64,000 nt of DNA, from the NCBI GenBank assembly GCA_963781705.1, contig CAWAGP010000002.1:62001-126000 (forward strand). Direction: 5' to 3'. The stretch comes from JALYGJ01 sp963781705. Its GTDB lineage: Bacteria > Chloroflexota > Limnocylindria > Limnocylindrales > CSP1-4. The notes below the pieces were generated by a model that saw only the letters and a list, made by a program, of their open reading frames with translations, was not told the DNA's origin and searched no databases. Position 1 is the first letter of the stretch. Each line of letters starts with the position of its first letter. This document shows, in pieces, positions 14,537 through 23,701 of the stretch. The translations under genes and the position numbers were made by a program.

Positions 14537-15582
14537 GTGCGCTTTCCTACGCGCACCGCCCGCGCCGCGTCCCGCTCGGATTGACCGTGGTCGCCGCCGT
14601 AACGGCGTGGCTGGCCGCCTGGTTCGCGCTCGCGCCGATGGTGGACTGGGTCAGCTACCGCGTGCTCGGACTCGAGCAGGGCACGCAGTTCGGCGATGCC
14701 GTCGCGTTCTTCCTGTTCGACGTCCCCAAGGTGCTGCTCCTGCTGCTGGGTATTGTCACGGTGGTCACCCTGGTGCGCGGCTTCTTCCCACCCGAGCGCG
14801 TACGTGCGGCGCTGGTCGGTCGCGGCAACTTCGTCGGTGCGGTCGCCGCGGCGGGGCTGGGCGTCGTGACGCCGTTCTGCAGTTGCTCGGCCGTGCCGTT
14901 GTTCATCGGTTTCGTCGAGGCCGGCGTGCCGCTCGGCGTGACGTTCGCCTTCCTCATCAGCAGCCCGATGGTCAACGAGGTCGCCCTGGTGCTGCTGTGG
15001 GGTTTGTTCGGCCCGCAGATCGCGCTCGTCTACATGGCCGCCGGCCTGGTGACCGCTGTTGTCGGCGGCTTGCTGATCGGCCGTCTCGGGCTCGAGCGCT
15101 ACGTCGAGGATTACGTGTGGCAGGTGCGCGCCCGAGAGGGCGCCGAAATCCAGTTTCGTCCGACCTGGCATGAACGCGTCGAGGATGCCTGGCACTACAC
15201 GGTCGACCTGGTCCGCCGCATCGCGCCGTACCTGCTGATCGGCATCGGCATCGGGGCGCTCATCCACGGCTACGCGCCGACCGATCTCGTGGCGGCCATC
15301 GGTGGTCGCGGCAACCCGCTGGCCGTCCCGCTGGTCGTGCTCCTGGCAGTGCCGCTGTACTCGAATGCCGCGGGCACCATCCCGATCGTTCAGGCGCTGC
15401 TCGACAAGGGCATGCCGCTGGGCACGACGCTCGCTTTCATGATGGCCGTCACGGCCATCAGCCTGCCCGAGTTCATCATCCTGCGGCGCGTCATGAAGCC
15501 GCAGTTGCTGGCGATCTTCGCGAGCGTGGTGACCGGCGGAATCCTTGCCATTGGCTTTCTCTTCAATGCACTCATTCCCTGA
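14533..15582 (+). CDS. ArsP/DUF318-type permease
   Basis: A 349-residue membrane protein with about eight hydrophobic helices. The conserved thiol motif TPFCSCSAVPLF (Cys116, Cys118), AFLISSPMVNEVAL and the second-half SNAAGTIPIVQALL match the ArsP/permease family, some members of which export trivalent organoarsenicals. GTG 14533 overlaps the arsR stop. An ArsR repressor upstream and a CxxC thioredoxin-like protein downstream is a standard arrangement. The true substrate may be an arsenical or another soft metal(loid) and cannot be fixed from sequence. Confidence 0.85.
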   Translation: MSALSYAHRPRRVPLGLTVVAAVTAWLAAWFALAPMVDWVSYRVLGLEQGTQFGDAVAFFLFDVPKVLLLLLGIVTVVTLVRGFFPPERVRAALVGRGNFVGAVAAAGLGVVTPFCSCSAVPLFIGFVEAGVPLGVTFAFLISSPMVNEVALVLLWGLFGPQIALVYMAAGLVTAVVGGLLIGRLGLERYVEDYVWQVRAREGAEIQFRPTWHERVEDAWHYTVDLVRRIAPYLLIGIGIGALIHGYAPTDLVAAIGGRGNPLAVPLVVLLAVPLYSNAAGTIPIVQALLDKGMPLGTTLAFMMAVTAISLPEFIILRRVMKPQLLAIFASVVTGGILAIGFLFNALIP

Positions 15583-15602
15583 CCGATGAAAGGAGAAATC
15601 TC

Positions 15603-15842
15603 GTGAAAAAGATCGAAGTCCTCGGCTCCGGCTGCGCAAACTGCAAGCGGCTGGAGGCCAACGCGCGCGCCGCCCTGTTGCTCGCCGGCATAGAGGCCGA
15701 TGTGGTCAAGGTGACGGACTATGCCCAGATCGCGGCGTACGGGATCATGAGCACGCCCGGCCTGGTCATCGACGGCAAGGTGCTCAGCACCGGCCGCGTG
15801 CCAAGCGCCGGCGACATCGCGGAGTGGCTGTCCCAGGCCTGA
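15603..15842 (+). CDS. Small thioredoxin-fold redox-active disulfide protein
   Basis: A 79-residue protein with CANC at residues 11-14 and the cis-proline segment MSTPGLVIDGK, the hallmark of the thioredoxin-like redox disulfide protein 2 family. AAAGGAG is well placed before GTG 15603. It follows the ArsP-type permease by 20 bases and probably supplies reducing equivalents or shuttles the thiophilic substrate to it. The link is inferred from conserved co-occurrence. Confidence 0.87.
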   Translation: MKKIEVLGSGCANCKRLEANARAALLLAGIEADVVKVTDYAQIAAYGIMSTPGLVIDGKVLSTGRVPSAGDIAEWLSQA

Positions 15843-15910
15843 ACCGCCACTGAACGCCGTGGCCTGTTTGACACTGCCGATGGGGCGCCCCTAGAGTCAT
15901 TCGCAACTAG

Positions 15911-15961
15911 ATGTCGTCCAGCAAACCCCCATCAGCCAGCGGCGGTCGCCGAGCGCCGTGA
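15911..15961 (+). CDS. Possible 16-codon leader frame coupled to glmU
   Basis: ATG 15911 opens MSSSKPPSASGGRRAP and stops at TGA 15959-15961, overlapping the glmU GTG 15958 (GTGA). glmU has no good ribosome site. TAGAGT (15892-15897), a -10-like box, lies 13 bases upstream. This is the third such leader arrangement in the window. Low confidence as a gene. Confidence 0.28.
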   Translation: MSSSKPPSASGGRRAP

Positions 15962-17358
15962 CGTCCGCCAGTCCCCGGACCAGGGCCGTCATCCTGGCCG
16001 CCGGCCTGGGCACGCGCATGAAGTCGCGCCTGCCCAAGCTGCTTCATCCCATCTGCGGTCGACCGATGCTCGCCTATGTCGTTGACGCGGCCCGTGCTGC
16101 GACCGCTGACCAGCCGCTGGTCGTCTACTCGGCCGCCACGGCGCAGATCTGCGAGGTCTTCGCCGGCCAGGCCGATTTCGCGCTGCAGGCCGAGCAGCGC
16201 GGCACCGGCGACGCCGTGCGCGCGGGGCTCACCGAGTTGCCAGGAGACCTGGACGACGTGATCGTCATGTACGGCGACACGCCGTTGATTGACGCGGCGT
16301 CGGTCGGCTGGATGGTCAGCTCGCGCCGGCGCCGCGGTGCCGCCATGGCGCTGGCCGCGATCGAACTCGACGACCCCACCGGTTATGGGCGGGTGCTGCT
16401 TGGCGACGGCGACGGCGTGACGCGGATCGTCGAAGAGAAGGACGCCACTGCCGATGAGAAGCAGGTGCCGCTGGCCAACTGCGGCCTGTACGCGTTCGAT
16501 GCGGCCTGGCTGCGTGGCGCCCTGCCGAGATTGAGTCCATCGGCGGCCACCGGCGAGTTGTACCTGACCCAACTGGTCGAGATAGCCGCCGCCGACGGGC
16601 GGCCGGCGATCGCCGTCGATCCGCCGGGCGACGCCGATTGGCAGTCGGAGCTGATGGGCATCAACGACCGCTCGGACCTGGCCCAGGTGCAGCTCATGCT
16701 GCAGTACGAGATAACCCAGCGCCACATGGAATCTGGCGTCACGTTCACCGACCCGGCAGCCGCCATCGTCGACGCCACTGTCCAGATCCAGCCGGACGTC
16801 ACGCTCGAGGCGAACGTCATCCTGCGCGGCACGACGACGATCGGGCGCGACACGGTCATCCGTGCCGGCAGCCAGGTCGTCGATTCGGCGATCGGCGAAC
16901 GCTGCCTGATCTGGTCGAGCGTGATCGAGGGCTCGCGGATCGGCAATGACGTCAGGATCGGACCTTTCGCACATCTGCGCGGCGGCTGTGAGATCGGCGA
17001 TGGGGCGGAGATCGGCAACTTCGCCGAGCAGAAGAACACGCGCTTCGGCGCCCGCTCGAAGCAGCACCATTTCAGCTACCTGGGCGACGCTGAGGTAGGC
17101 GAGGACGTCAATATCGGCGCGGGCACCATCACCGCCAACTACGACGGGCGTCGCAAGCACCGAACGGTGATCGGCCGGGGCGCATTCATCGGCTCGGACA
17201 CCATCCTGCGCGCGCCGGTAACGGTTGGCGAGGGTGCCTACACGGGCGCCGGTTCGGTGGTTACCAGGGACGTCCCGCCGGGCAAGCTGGCCGTTGGCGT
17301 GCCGGCGCGCATCCGTTCGCGCAAACCGCCGCCAGAGATATCGCCGGAATCGGACTGA
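15958..17358 (+). CDS. glmU: Bifunctional GlmU (GlcNAc-1-P uridyltransferase/GlcN-1-P acetyltransferase)
   Basis: A 466-residue enzyme that makes UDP-GlcNAc for peptidoglycan. The N-terminal pyrophosphorylase domain shows LAAGLGTRMKSRLPKLLHP and YGDTPL. From about residue 265 hexapeptide repeats form the left-handed beta-helix acetyltransferase, with KQHHFSYLGDAEVG, NIGAGTITANYDG and KHRTVIG as the conserved active-site blocks. Length is normal. GTG 15958 is the only reasonable start. The next gene begins one base after its stop. Confidence 0.95.
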   Translation: MTSASPRTRAVILAAGLGTRMKSRLPKLLHPICGRPMLAYVVDAARAATADQPLVVYSAATAQICEVFAGQADFALQAEQRGTGDAVRAGLTELPGDLDDVIVMYGDTPLIDAASVGWMVSSRRRRGAAMALAAIELDDPTGYGRVLLGDGDGVTRIVEEKDATADEKQVPLANCGLYAFDAAWLRGALPRLSPSAATGELYLTQLVEIAAADGRPAIAVDPPGDADWQSELMGINDRSDLAQVQLMLQYEITQRHMESGVTFTDPAAAIVDATVQIQPDVTLEANVILRGTTTIGRDTVIRAGSQVVDSAIGERCLIWSSVIEGSRIGNDVRIGPFAHLRGGCEIGDGAEIGNFAEQKNTRFGARSKQHHFSYLGDAEVGEDVNIGAGTITANYDGRRKHRTVIGRGAFIGSDTILRAPVTVGEGAYTGAGSVVTRDVPPGKLAVGVPARIRSRKPPPEISPESD

Positions 17359-17359
17359 C

Positions 17360-18682
<1,323 letters not shown>

Positions 18683-18734
18683 TCTGACGGTGGCGAACTG
18701 GCCGCCCACCTCGCGCCGAGCCGGCGTGATGCGG

Positions 18735-19751
18735 TCAGGCGTTGATGGCGGACTCGATGATCGAGCGCAGGCGCCGCAGCGCGTCGTCGCCGACGATGCC
18801 GGCCAACTCAAGGCGCATCAGTGCCGCGTCGCGCTCGGCGCGCGCTCTCTCGCGCGTGTACTCCCGCGCTTCGCAGCGGTCGAGGATGGCACGCGCGTCC
18901 TCGATGTCGGCGGCCGTTGAACTCCCGTCGGCGAGAATCTGGCGCAGGCGGGCGCGGTCGCCAACGGCCGCTTTCTCCAGCGCGTAGATGACCGGCAGCG
19001 TCTTCTTGTGTTTGGCCAGGTCGGACGGTTCCTTGCCCGTCGACTGCTCTTCGCCCCAGATGCCCAACAGGTCGTCGTTCAGTTGGAAGGCGACGCCCAG
19101 TGACCAGCCGAACCCGCGGTAGGCGTCGATGATGCGTTCGTCGTTGGTCGCCAGCATCGCACCGGCCTGCACCGACGCCGCGATCAGCGCGGCCGTCTTG
19201 CGCCCGATCATGTCGAAGTAGAAGTCGACTGACAGGCGATCGTCGTGTTCGGCGCTCCAGATGTCCATGAATTGGCCTTCGCACAGGGCCAGGCAGGTCT
19301 CGTCATAGAGACGCATGAGAGCGAGCACCTTCGCGTCGGAGAAGCCGAGCTCGGTCAGCCGATGCAGTGCCATGCGCGATAGCGTGAAGAGCGTGTCGCC
19401 GGTGTTGATCGCCTGCGCAACGCCGAACACGGTCCACAGCGTGGCCCGGTGGCGCCGCTCCACGTCGCGATCCTCGATGTCGTCGTGCACCAGGCTGAAG
19501 TTGTGGCCCAGTTCGACGGCCGCCGCGCCCGGTAGCGCGCGCCGGTGGTCGCCGGTCAGCGACTCGTAGGCGAGCAGGCCGAGCAGCGGCCGCAGGCGCT
19601 TGCCGCGCGGCCCGTCGCGGTCGAGGCCCAGGTGGTAGCGCACCATCTCGTACAGCGCACCGGTGCGCTCGTCCTCGGCGCGGTCGATGACGCTCAGGAT
19701 CTCGGCCTCGGTATCGGCGATCAGGGCATCGAGATCGGAGGAGGTAAGCAC
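18735..19751 (-). CDS. Polyprenyl diphosphate synthase (trans-prenyltransferase)
   Basis: A 338-residue isoprenyl diphosphate synthase. GKRLRPLLGLL, the first Asp-rich motif LVHDDIEDRD and the second, FQLNDDLLGIWG, where the last Asp of DDxxD is Gly, are visible, with KHKKTLPVIYAL between them and the C-terminus. It condenses IPP with allylic diphosphates for quinone or undecaprenyl-type chains; product length cannot be judged reliably. I chose GTG 19751 because TATTCT lies 7 nt upstream. ATG 19775, eight codons earlier, is the alternative. It is divergent from recO. Confidence 0.88.
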   Translation of the reverse strand: MLTSSDLDALIADTEAEILSVIDRAEDERTGALYEMVRYHLGLDRDGPRGKRLRPLLGLLAYESLTGDHRRALPGAAAVELGHNFSLVHDDIEDRDVERRHRATLWTVFGVAQAINTGDTLFTLSRMALHRLTELGFSDAKVLALMRLYDETCLALCEGQFMDIWSAEHDDRLSVDFYFDMIGRKTAALIAASVQAGAMLATNDERIIDAYRGFGWSLGVAFQLNDDLLGIWGEEQSTGKEPSDLAKHKKTLPVIYALEKAAVGDRARLRQILADGSSTAADIEDARAILDRCEAREYTRERARAERDAALMRLELAGIVGDDALRRLRSIIESAINA

Positions 19752-19758
19752 GGGCACG

Positions 19759-19764
19759 AGAATA
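19759..19764 (-). promoter_or_regulatory. Extended -10 box (TG-TATTCT) of the polyprenyl synthase gene
   Basis: On the minus strand TGTATTCT is followed by 7 bases and then GTG 19751. This spacing fits a leaderless transcript. It supports the shorter start for the prenyltransferase. Confidence 0.4.
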
Positions 19765-19781
19765 CAGTCCGCCATAGCGGC

Positions 19782-19787
19782 TAGCCT
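19782..19787 (+). promoter_or_regulatory. -10 box TAGCCT of recO
   Basis: TAGCCT, 6 bases, then GTG 19794. There is no purine-rich ribosome site. One of the repeated TAnnnT-6-start arrangements in this window. Confidence 0.45.
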
Positions 19788-19793
19788 TCGAGC

Positions 19794-20630
19794 GTGCCCG
19801 CGCCGCGCATCTACCAGACCGAAGCCATCGTGCTGTCGCGCTTCGAGCTGGGCGAGGCAGATCGCGTGCTGACCCTGCTCACGCCGCACGAAGGCAAGAT
19901 GAAGGTCATCGCCAAGGGCGTGCGCAGGCCGCGCAGCCGTTTGGGTGGAGCGGTCGAGCCGTTCGCCGAATTGGTGCTCGTCCTTGCGCGGGCGCGGACC
20001 TTCGACGTCGTCACATCAGCCAGCGTCGGCCACGCCTGGCTGGCGCTGCGCGAGAAGCTCGAGTCGACGGCGACGGCGTGGTACCTGGCCGAACTCGCCG
20101 AGCGCGCCGTCGAGGAACGTGCGTTCGCCTATCCGGTATACGCGTTGCTGCGGCGCGCGTACCAACTGCTCGACGACGGTATGGCGCCGTCGCGGGTGGC
20201 GCGCTGGTACGAGTTCGGATTAGCCGATGCTCTGGGCATGCGTCCAGAGGTGGAGCGCTGCGTCGAGTGCGACAGCGTGCTCGAGCCGACCGACGAGTTC
20301 CGCTGGGTGCCCGCGCTGGGCGGCGTGCTGTGCTCGCGCCACGCGCCGCCGCCGGGCGAGCAGGTCCGGCTGTCGCTCGACGCGCTCAAACTGCTGCGCG
20401 CCTACCGGCGGCTGGACATCGAGGCCATCGCCGGGCTGCGGCTGCCGACCTCGGTCGAGAGCGAGGTCGAGGCGGCCCTGCGGGCCTTCATCCGCAGCGT
20501 CCTCGAACGCGAGCCGCGCTCCGCCGCCTTCCTCGACGAAGTGCGCGCGGGGCCCGCGCGCACCGGTCACGGACGACACGTGCCGGTCATGGCCACTCCG
20601 GCACATGAAGAGGTACTTCCCAGCGCCTGA
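19794..20630 (+). CDS. recO: DNA repair protein RecO
   Basis: A 278-residue recombination mediator that works with RecR to load RecA on SSB-coated single-stranded DNA. The OB-fold N-terminus YQTEAIVLSRFELGEADRVL and GKMKVIAKGVRRPRSR are canonical, and a zinc site is formed by CVECD and GGVLCSRH. The C-terminal 25 residues are unconserved. GTG 19794 follows a -10-like box by 6 bases. It diverges from the polyprenyl synthase gene with about 40 bases between them. Confidence 0.93.
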   Translation: MPAPRIYQTEAIVLSRFELGEADRVLTLLTPHEGKMKVIAKGVRRPRSRLGGAVEPFAELVLVLARARTFDVVTSASVGHAWLALREKLESTATAWYLAELAERAVEERAFAYPVYALLRRAYQLLDDGMAPSRVARWYEFGLADALGMRPEVERCVECDSVLEPTDEFRWVPALGGVLCSRHAPPPGEQVRLSLDALKLLRAYRRLDIEAIAGLRLPTSVESEVEAALRAFIRSVLEREPRSAAFLDEVRAGPARTGHGRHVPVMATPAHEEVLPSA

Positions 20631-20694
20631 TTGGTCGCGCATCATTGCGGCTTCGCGCTGCCGTGGGCGCACCGTCATGCTCAGGGAGGGCAAC

Positions 20695-21261
20695 ATGGGC
20701 CACCGCTCCAGGTTCGGTTTCGCATTGGCGCTTGTCGTCGCTATCAGCGCGCTGGCTATCGTCGCCGCGCCGGCGGCAGCCGAAACGGTGCTCGTCAACT
20801 GCAATGGGACCTGCGGCAGCTTCCAGGTGGGCGACCACGAAAGTGGCGGCAAGGGCGCGGTCTGCGTCTACCAGAACGGCGGTTCGTACAACCTCAAGGA
20901 AATTACCGTACGGCCACCCAAGATGTACGGCGTCCACAGCACCAAGACCAAGGTCGGCTGGCGCTTCAAGGTTCAGCGGCAGTCGGTCGGTGGCGGCAGC
21001 TGGCACGCTATCTTCACGAGCTCCTATCGGACCGCCAAGGCAAGCAACGCCGTGCCCGCCAGCGTCGGCAGCGGCTTCACCCGGGGCGCGTGGCACGCGC
21101 CGAGCAATCCGACCGGCTACCGCTACCGCGTGTGGATCGAGATGCAGTGGTGGCACGGCAGCGGGGTGCAGGGTTTCGCCCGCGTGCAGTACGACTGGTA
21201 CAAGGCGCAACGAACCGGCTTCTCGTACACCAACCCGGACTACTGCCTGCAGTCGTACTGA
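20695..21261 (+). CDS. Secreted protein of unknown function
   Basis: A 188-residue protein with a clear signal peptide: MGHRSRFG, a hydrophobic core and an APAAAET cleavage region near residue 29. The mature part holds four cysteines (NCNGTCGS, AVCVY and CLQSY), and is rich in Tyr, Trp, Ser and Gly, suggesting a compact disulfide-bonded beta protein outside the cell. AGGGAGGG precedes the ATG. I recognise no family. It stands between recO and glyS in the same direction but probably has its own promoter. Confidence 0.75.
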   Translation: MGHRSRFGFALALVVAISALAIVAAPAAAETVLVNCNGTCGSFQVGDHESGGKGAVCVYQNGGSYNLKEITVRPPKMYGVHSTKTKVGWRFKVQRQSVGGGSWHAIFTSSYRTAKASNAVPASVGSGFTRGAWHAPSNPTGYRYRVWIEMQWWHGSGVQGFARVQYDWYKAQRTGFSYTNPDYCLQSY

Positions 21262-21364
21262 TCCAGGCGGCAATGGTAGGCGGTGGTGGATCTGCCGTAG
21301 CTCTGCGAGAATCGCCGCTCGCGACCGGCCATGCCAGAGTCGGCGCCCGCAGGAGAGATTTCCC

Positions 21365-22771
21365 TTGACGCTGACCACTGATCCGGCGCCGGCTGTCGCC
21401 AGTCTCGACACGATCGTCTCGCTCGCCAAGCGGCGCGGCTTCGTCTTTCCCAGCTCGGAGATCTACGGCGGCATCAACGCCGTGTGGGACTACGGGCCGC
21501 TCGGCGTCGAGCTGAAGAACAACGTCAAGCGCGCCTGGTGGCGGCACATGGTCCAGCTGCGCGACGAGATCGTGGGCCTCGACGCAGGCATCCTGATGGC
21601 GCCCCAGGTGTGGATCACGTCCGGCCACGTCGACTCGTTCACCGACCCGCTGGTCGAGTGCGCCACCGACAACCTGCGTTTCAGGCTGGACGAGCTGCCC
21701 GGCACGGAAGGCCTGAGCGAGTCCGACAAGCGTGATCCGACCATCGTCGAGCGGCTCAACCTGCGCTGCCCGGTGGACAACGGGCCGCTGTCGCCGCCCC
21801 GTCGCTTCAACTTGATGTTCAGGACCTTCATGGGCCCGGTCGAAGAAGACGCGGCCGTCGTCTACCTGCGCCCCGAGACGGCGCAGGGCAGCTACGTGAA
21901 CTTCAAGAATGTCCTCCAGTCGTCGCGCAAGAAGCTGCCCTTCGGCATCGCCCAGATCGGCAAGAGCTTCCGCAACGAGATCAGCCCCGGCAACTTCGTC
22001 TTCCGCATGCGCGAGTTCGAGCAGATGGAGATGCAGTACTTCGTGCCGCCCGACGACGCGGCGCGCATCTTCGAGGAATGGCTGCCACGCCGCTGGAGCT
22101 GGTACACCGGCTATGGCGTGACCGAGCAACGCCTGCGCTTCCGTGAGCACGCCAAGGACGAGCTGGCCCACTACGCGCGCAAGGCGATCGACATCGAGTA
22201 CCTGTTCCCGTTCGGCTGGAAAGAGCTGGAGGGCATCCACAACCGCGGTGACTTCGACCTGTCCAACCACGCGCGAGAGTCCGGCGAGAACCTCGACTAC
22301 TTCGACCCGGCGAGCGAGAAGTCTTTCATCCCGTGGATCGTCGAGACGGCCGGCGGGCCCGACCGCGCCGCCTTCACCTTCCTGATTGATGCCTACCGCG
22401 AGGAAGAGGTCCGCGGCGAGAAGCGCGTGTCGCTGGCGCTGCACCCCGACTTGGCGCCGTACAAGGTCGCCGTCCTTCCGCTGCTCAAGAAGCGGCCGGA
22501 GATCGTCGAGTTGTGCCAGCGCATCCTGGCCGACCTCAAGGACGACATGATGGCCGTGTACGACGACACCGCGTCGATCGGCAAGCTATATCGCCGCCAG
22601 GACGAAATCGGCACGCCGTGGTGCGTCACCGTCGACGTCGACTCGCTCGACGACGGCGCGGTGACCGTGCGCGACCGTGACTCGATGACCCAGCAGCGGG
22701 TGCCGGCCGACGGCGTGAAGCAGTTGATCCTCGACCGGCTGCGCGCGGCGCGGCCGGTCGTCAGCGCTTGA
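21365..22771 (+). CDS. glyS: Glycyl-tRNA synthetase, dimeric class II type
   Basis: A 468-residue class II synthetase of the alpha2 (eukaryote/archaea/Gram-positive) type. RRGFVFPSSEIYGGINAVWDYGPLG opens the catalytic core, motif 2 is FRNEISPGNFVFRMREFEQMEM, and motif 3 lies in LHPDLAPYKVAVLPL at the anticodon-binding boundary. TTG 21365 has AGGAGAG upstream. It charges tRNA-Gly. Unlike valS in this window, no T-box leader was found in the 100 bases before it. Confidence 0.94.
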   Translation: MTLTTDPAPAVASLDTIVSLAKRRGFVFPSSEIYGGINAVWDYGPLGVELKNNVKRAWWRHMVQLRDEIVGLDAGILMAPQVWITSGHVDSFTDPLVECATDNLRFRLDELPGTEGLSESDKRDPTIVERLNLRCPVDNGPLSPPRRFNLMFRTFMGPVEEDAAVVYLRPETAQGSYVNFKNVLQSSRKKLPFGIAQIGKSFRNEISPGNFVFRMREFEQMEMQYFVPPDDAARIFEEWLPRRWSWYTGYGVTEQRLRFREHAKDELAHYARKAIDIEYLFPFGWKELEGIHNRGDFDLSNHARESGENLDYFDPASEKSFIPWIVETAGGPDRAAFTFLIDAYREEEVRGEKRVSLALHPDLAPYKVAVLPLLKKRPEIVELCQRILADLKDDMMAVYDDTASIGKLYRRQDEIGTPWCVTVDVDSLDDGAVTVRDRDSMTQQRVPADGVKQLILDRLRAARPVVSA

Positions 22772-22774
22772 CGC

Positions 22775-23662
22775 TCAGGGAGCCGCCGGTATCGAGTAGC
22801 TCATCAGCTGGCTGGCCGGGTCGACGCCCGACGGGCCGACGTTCTCCAGGAAGTAGGTACTGGAGTCGTTCAGGTCGGTGACCTTGCTCGTGCCGTTGCT
22901 GTCGATGCGCGTGCTGGTGCCGTTGCAGGTGATCTTGACGCCGTTCAACGTGCCCGCGGCGACGGTGATGGACTGCGGACCGGCGACCGTGCAGTCGAAT
23001 GCCAGGTCGATCTCGTAGGTCGACTGGCCGGTGTACGCGCCCTGAGCGTCGAACGCCGGAAAATCGAGGCTCGACCTGGTCGAGTAGCTGAAGGTGGCGC
23101 CGTCGACCAGCGCGGCGGCCGGCGGCAGCAGGGCGCCCACCCGGTCGATCGTGGTGCGCGTCCCCGTGTGGCCGTTGGCCAGGTGGAATGTCGCGTCGCC
23201 GAACTGGATTCCACTGGCGTCGCAGGTCAGTTGCTGCGTGATGGTCGATGCGCCGCTGACGGTCTGCTGGGTGGCGGTGGCACCGTCCGCTCCGACAGCT
23301 ACCTGTGTGATGGTCACCACGTTGGTGCCGCCTGCGCCGTTGCCGGAAGTCCACGTCGCGCCGGTGCGCAGCGGCCAGTAGGGATGGTCGCAGGCGGTCG
23401 CGGCGGCGCCGGCGGTGGCAGGCGCACTCGCGGGCGCTGAGGCAGTCGCGGCAGGGGATGGCGTGCCTGTTGCCGGAGCGCTGGTCGGTGTGGCCGGCAC
23501 GGTGGGCGTGCCCGGCGCAGCTGTAGGTGCGGCCGTGATGGCCGGTGTTGGTGACGCGCCGGCCGATGATGTCTCGGGCGCCGGGGATCCGCCGCAACCG
23601 GCCAGGACATTGACGATCACGGCCGCGACGACGGCCGTGCGCCTTGGTGTTCTCAAATTCAT
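22775..23662 (-). CDS. Secreted lipoprotein with Ala/Pro/Thr/Ser-rich linker
   Basis: A 295-residue lipoprotein. A basic start is followed by a hydrophobic helix and the lipobox LAGC at residue 23, so the mature N-terminal Cys is lipidated at the outer face of the membrane. Residues 25-90 are a low-complexity Ala-Pro-Thr-Ser linker. The C-terminal part starts at CDHPYWPLRTGATWT, a pattern common in secreted beta-rich domains of unknown function, and carries paired cysteines that may form disulfides. It converges on glyS with 3 bases between stops. Function unknown. Confidence 0.78.
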   Translation of the reverse strand: MNLRTPRRTAVVAAVIVNVLAGCGGSPAPETSSAGASPTPAITAAPTAAPGTPTVPATPTSAPATGTPSPAATASAPASAPATAGAAATACDHPYWPLRTGATWTSGNGAGGTNVVTITQVAVGADGATATQQTVSGASTITQQLTCDASGIQFGDATFHLANGHTGTRTTIDRVGALLPPAAALVDGATFSYSTRSSLDFPAFDAQGAYTGQSTYEIDLAFDCTVAGPQSITVAAGTLNGVKITCNGTSTRIDSNGTSKVTDLNDSSTYFLENVGPSGVDPASQLMSYSIPAAP

Positions 23663-23669
23663 GCCGGCA

Positions 23670-23675
23670 ACTTTA
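23670..23675 (-). promoter_or_regulatory. -10 box TAAAGT of the lipoprotein gene
   Basis: On the minus strand TAAAGT is followed by 7 bases and then ATG 23662, with no ribosome site, consistent with a leaderless transcript. Confidence 0.42.
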
Positions 23676-23701
23676 CCGGCTCGGCGGATCCGCTGGCGGG
23701 T

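Noticed and set aside
21262..21364. T-box leader before glyS
   Set aside because: Searched for GGTGG-ACC and a terminator in the 103-base gap; none was found, and the gap is too short.
22775..23662. Frameshifted or broken enzyme gene
   Set aside because: The low-complexity region looked suspicious, but a lipobox, linker and single continuous frame make an intact lipoprotein.
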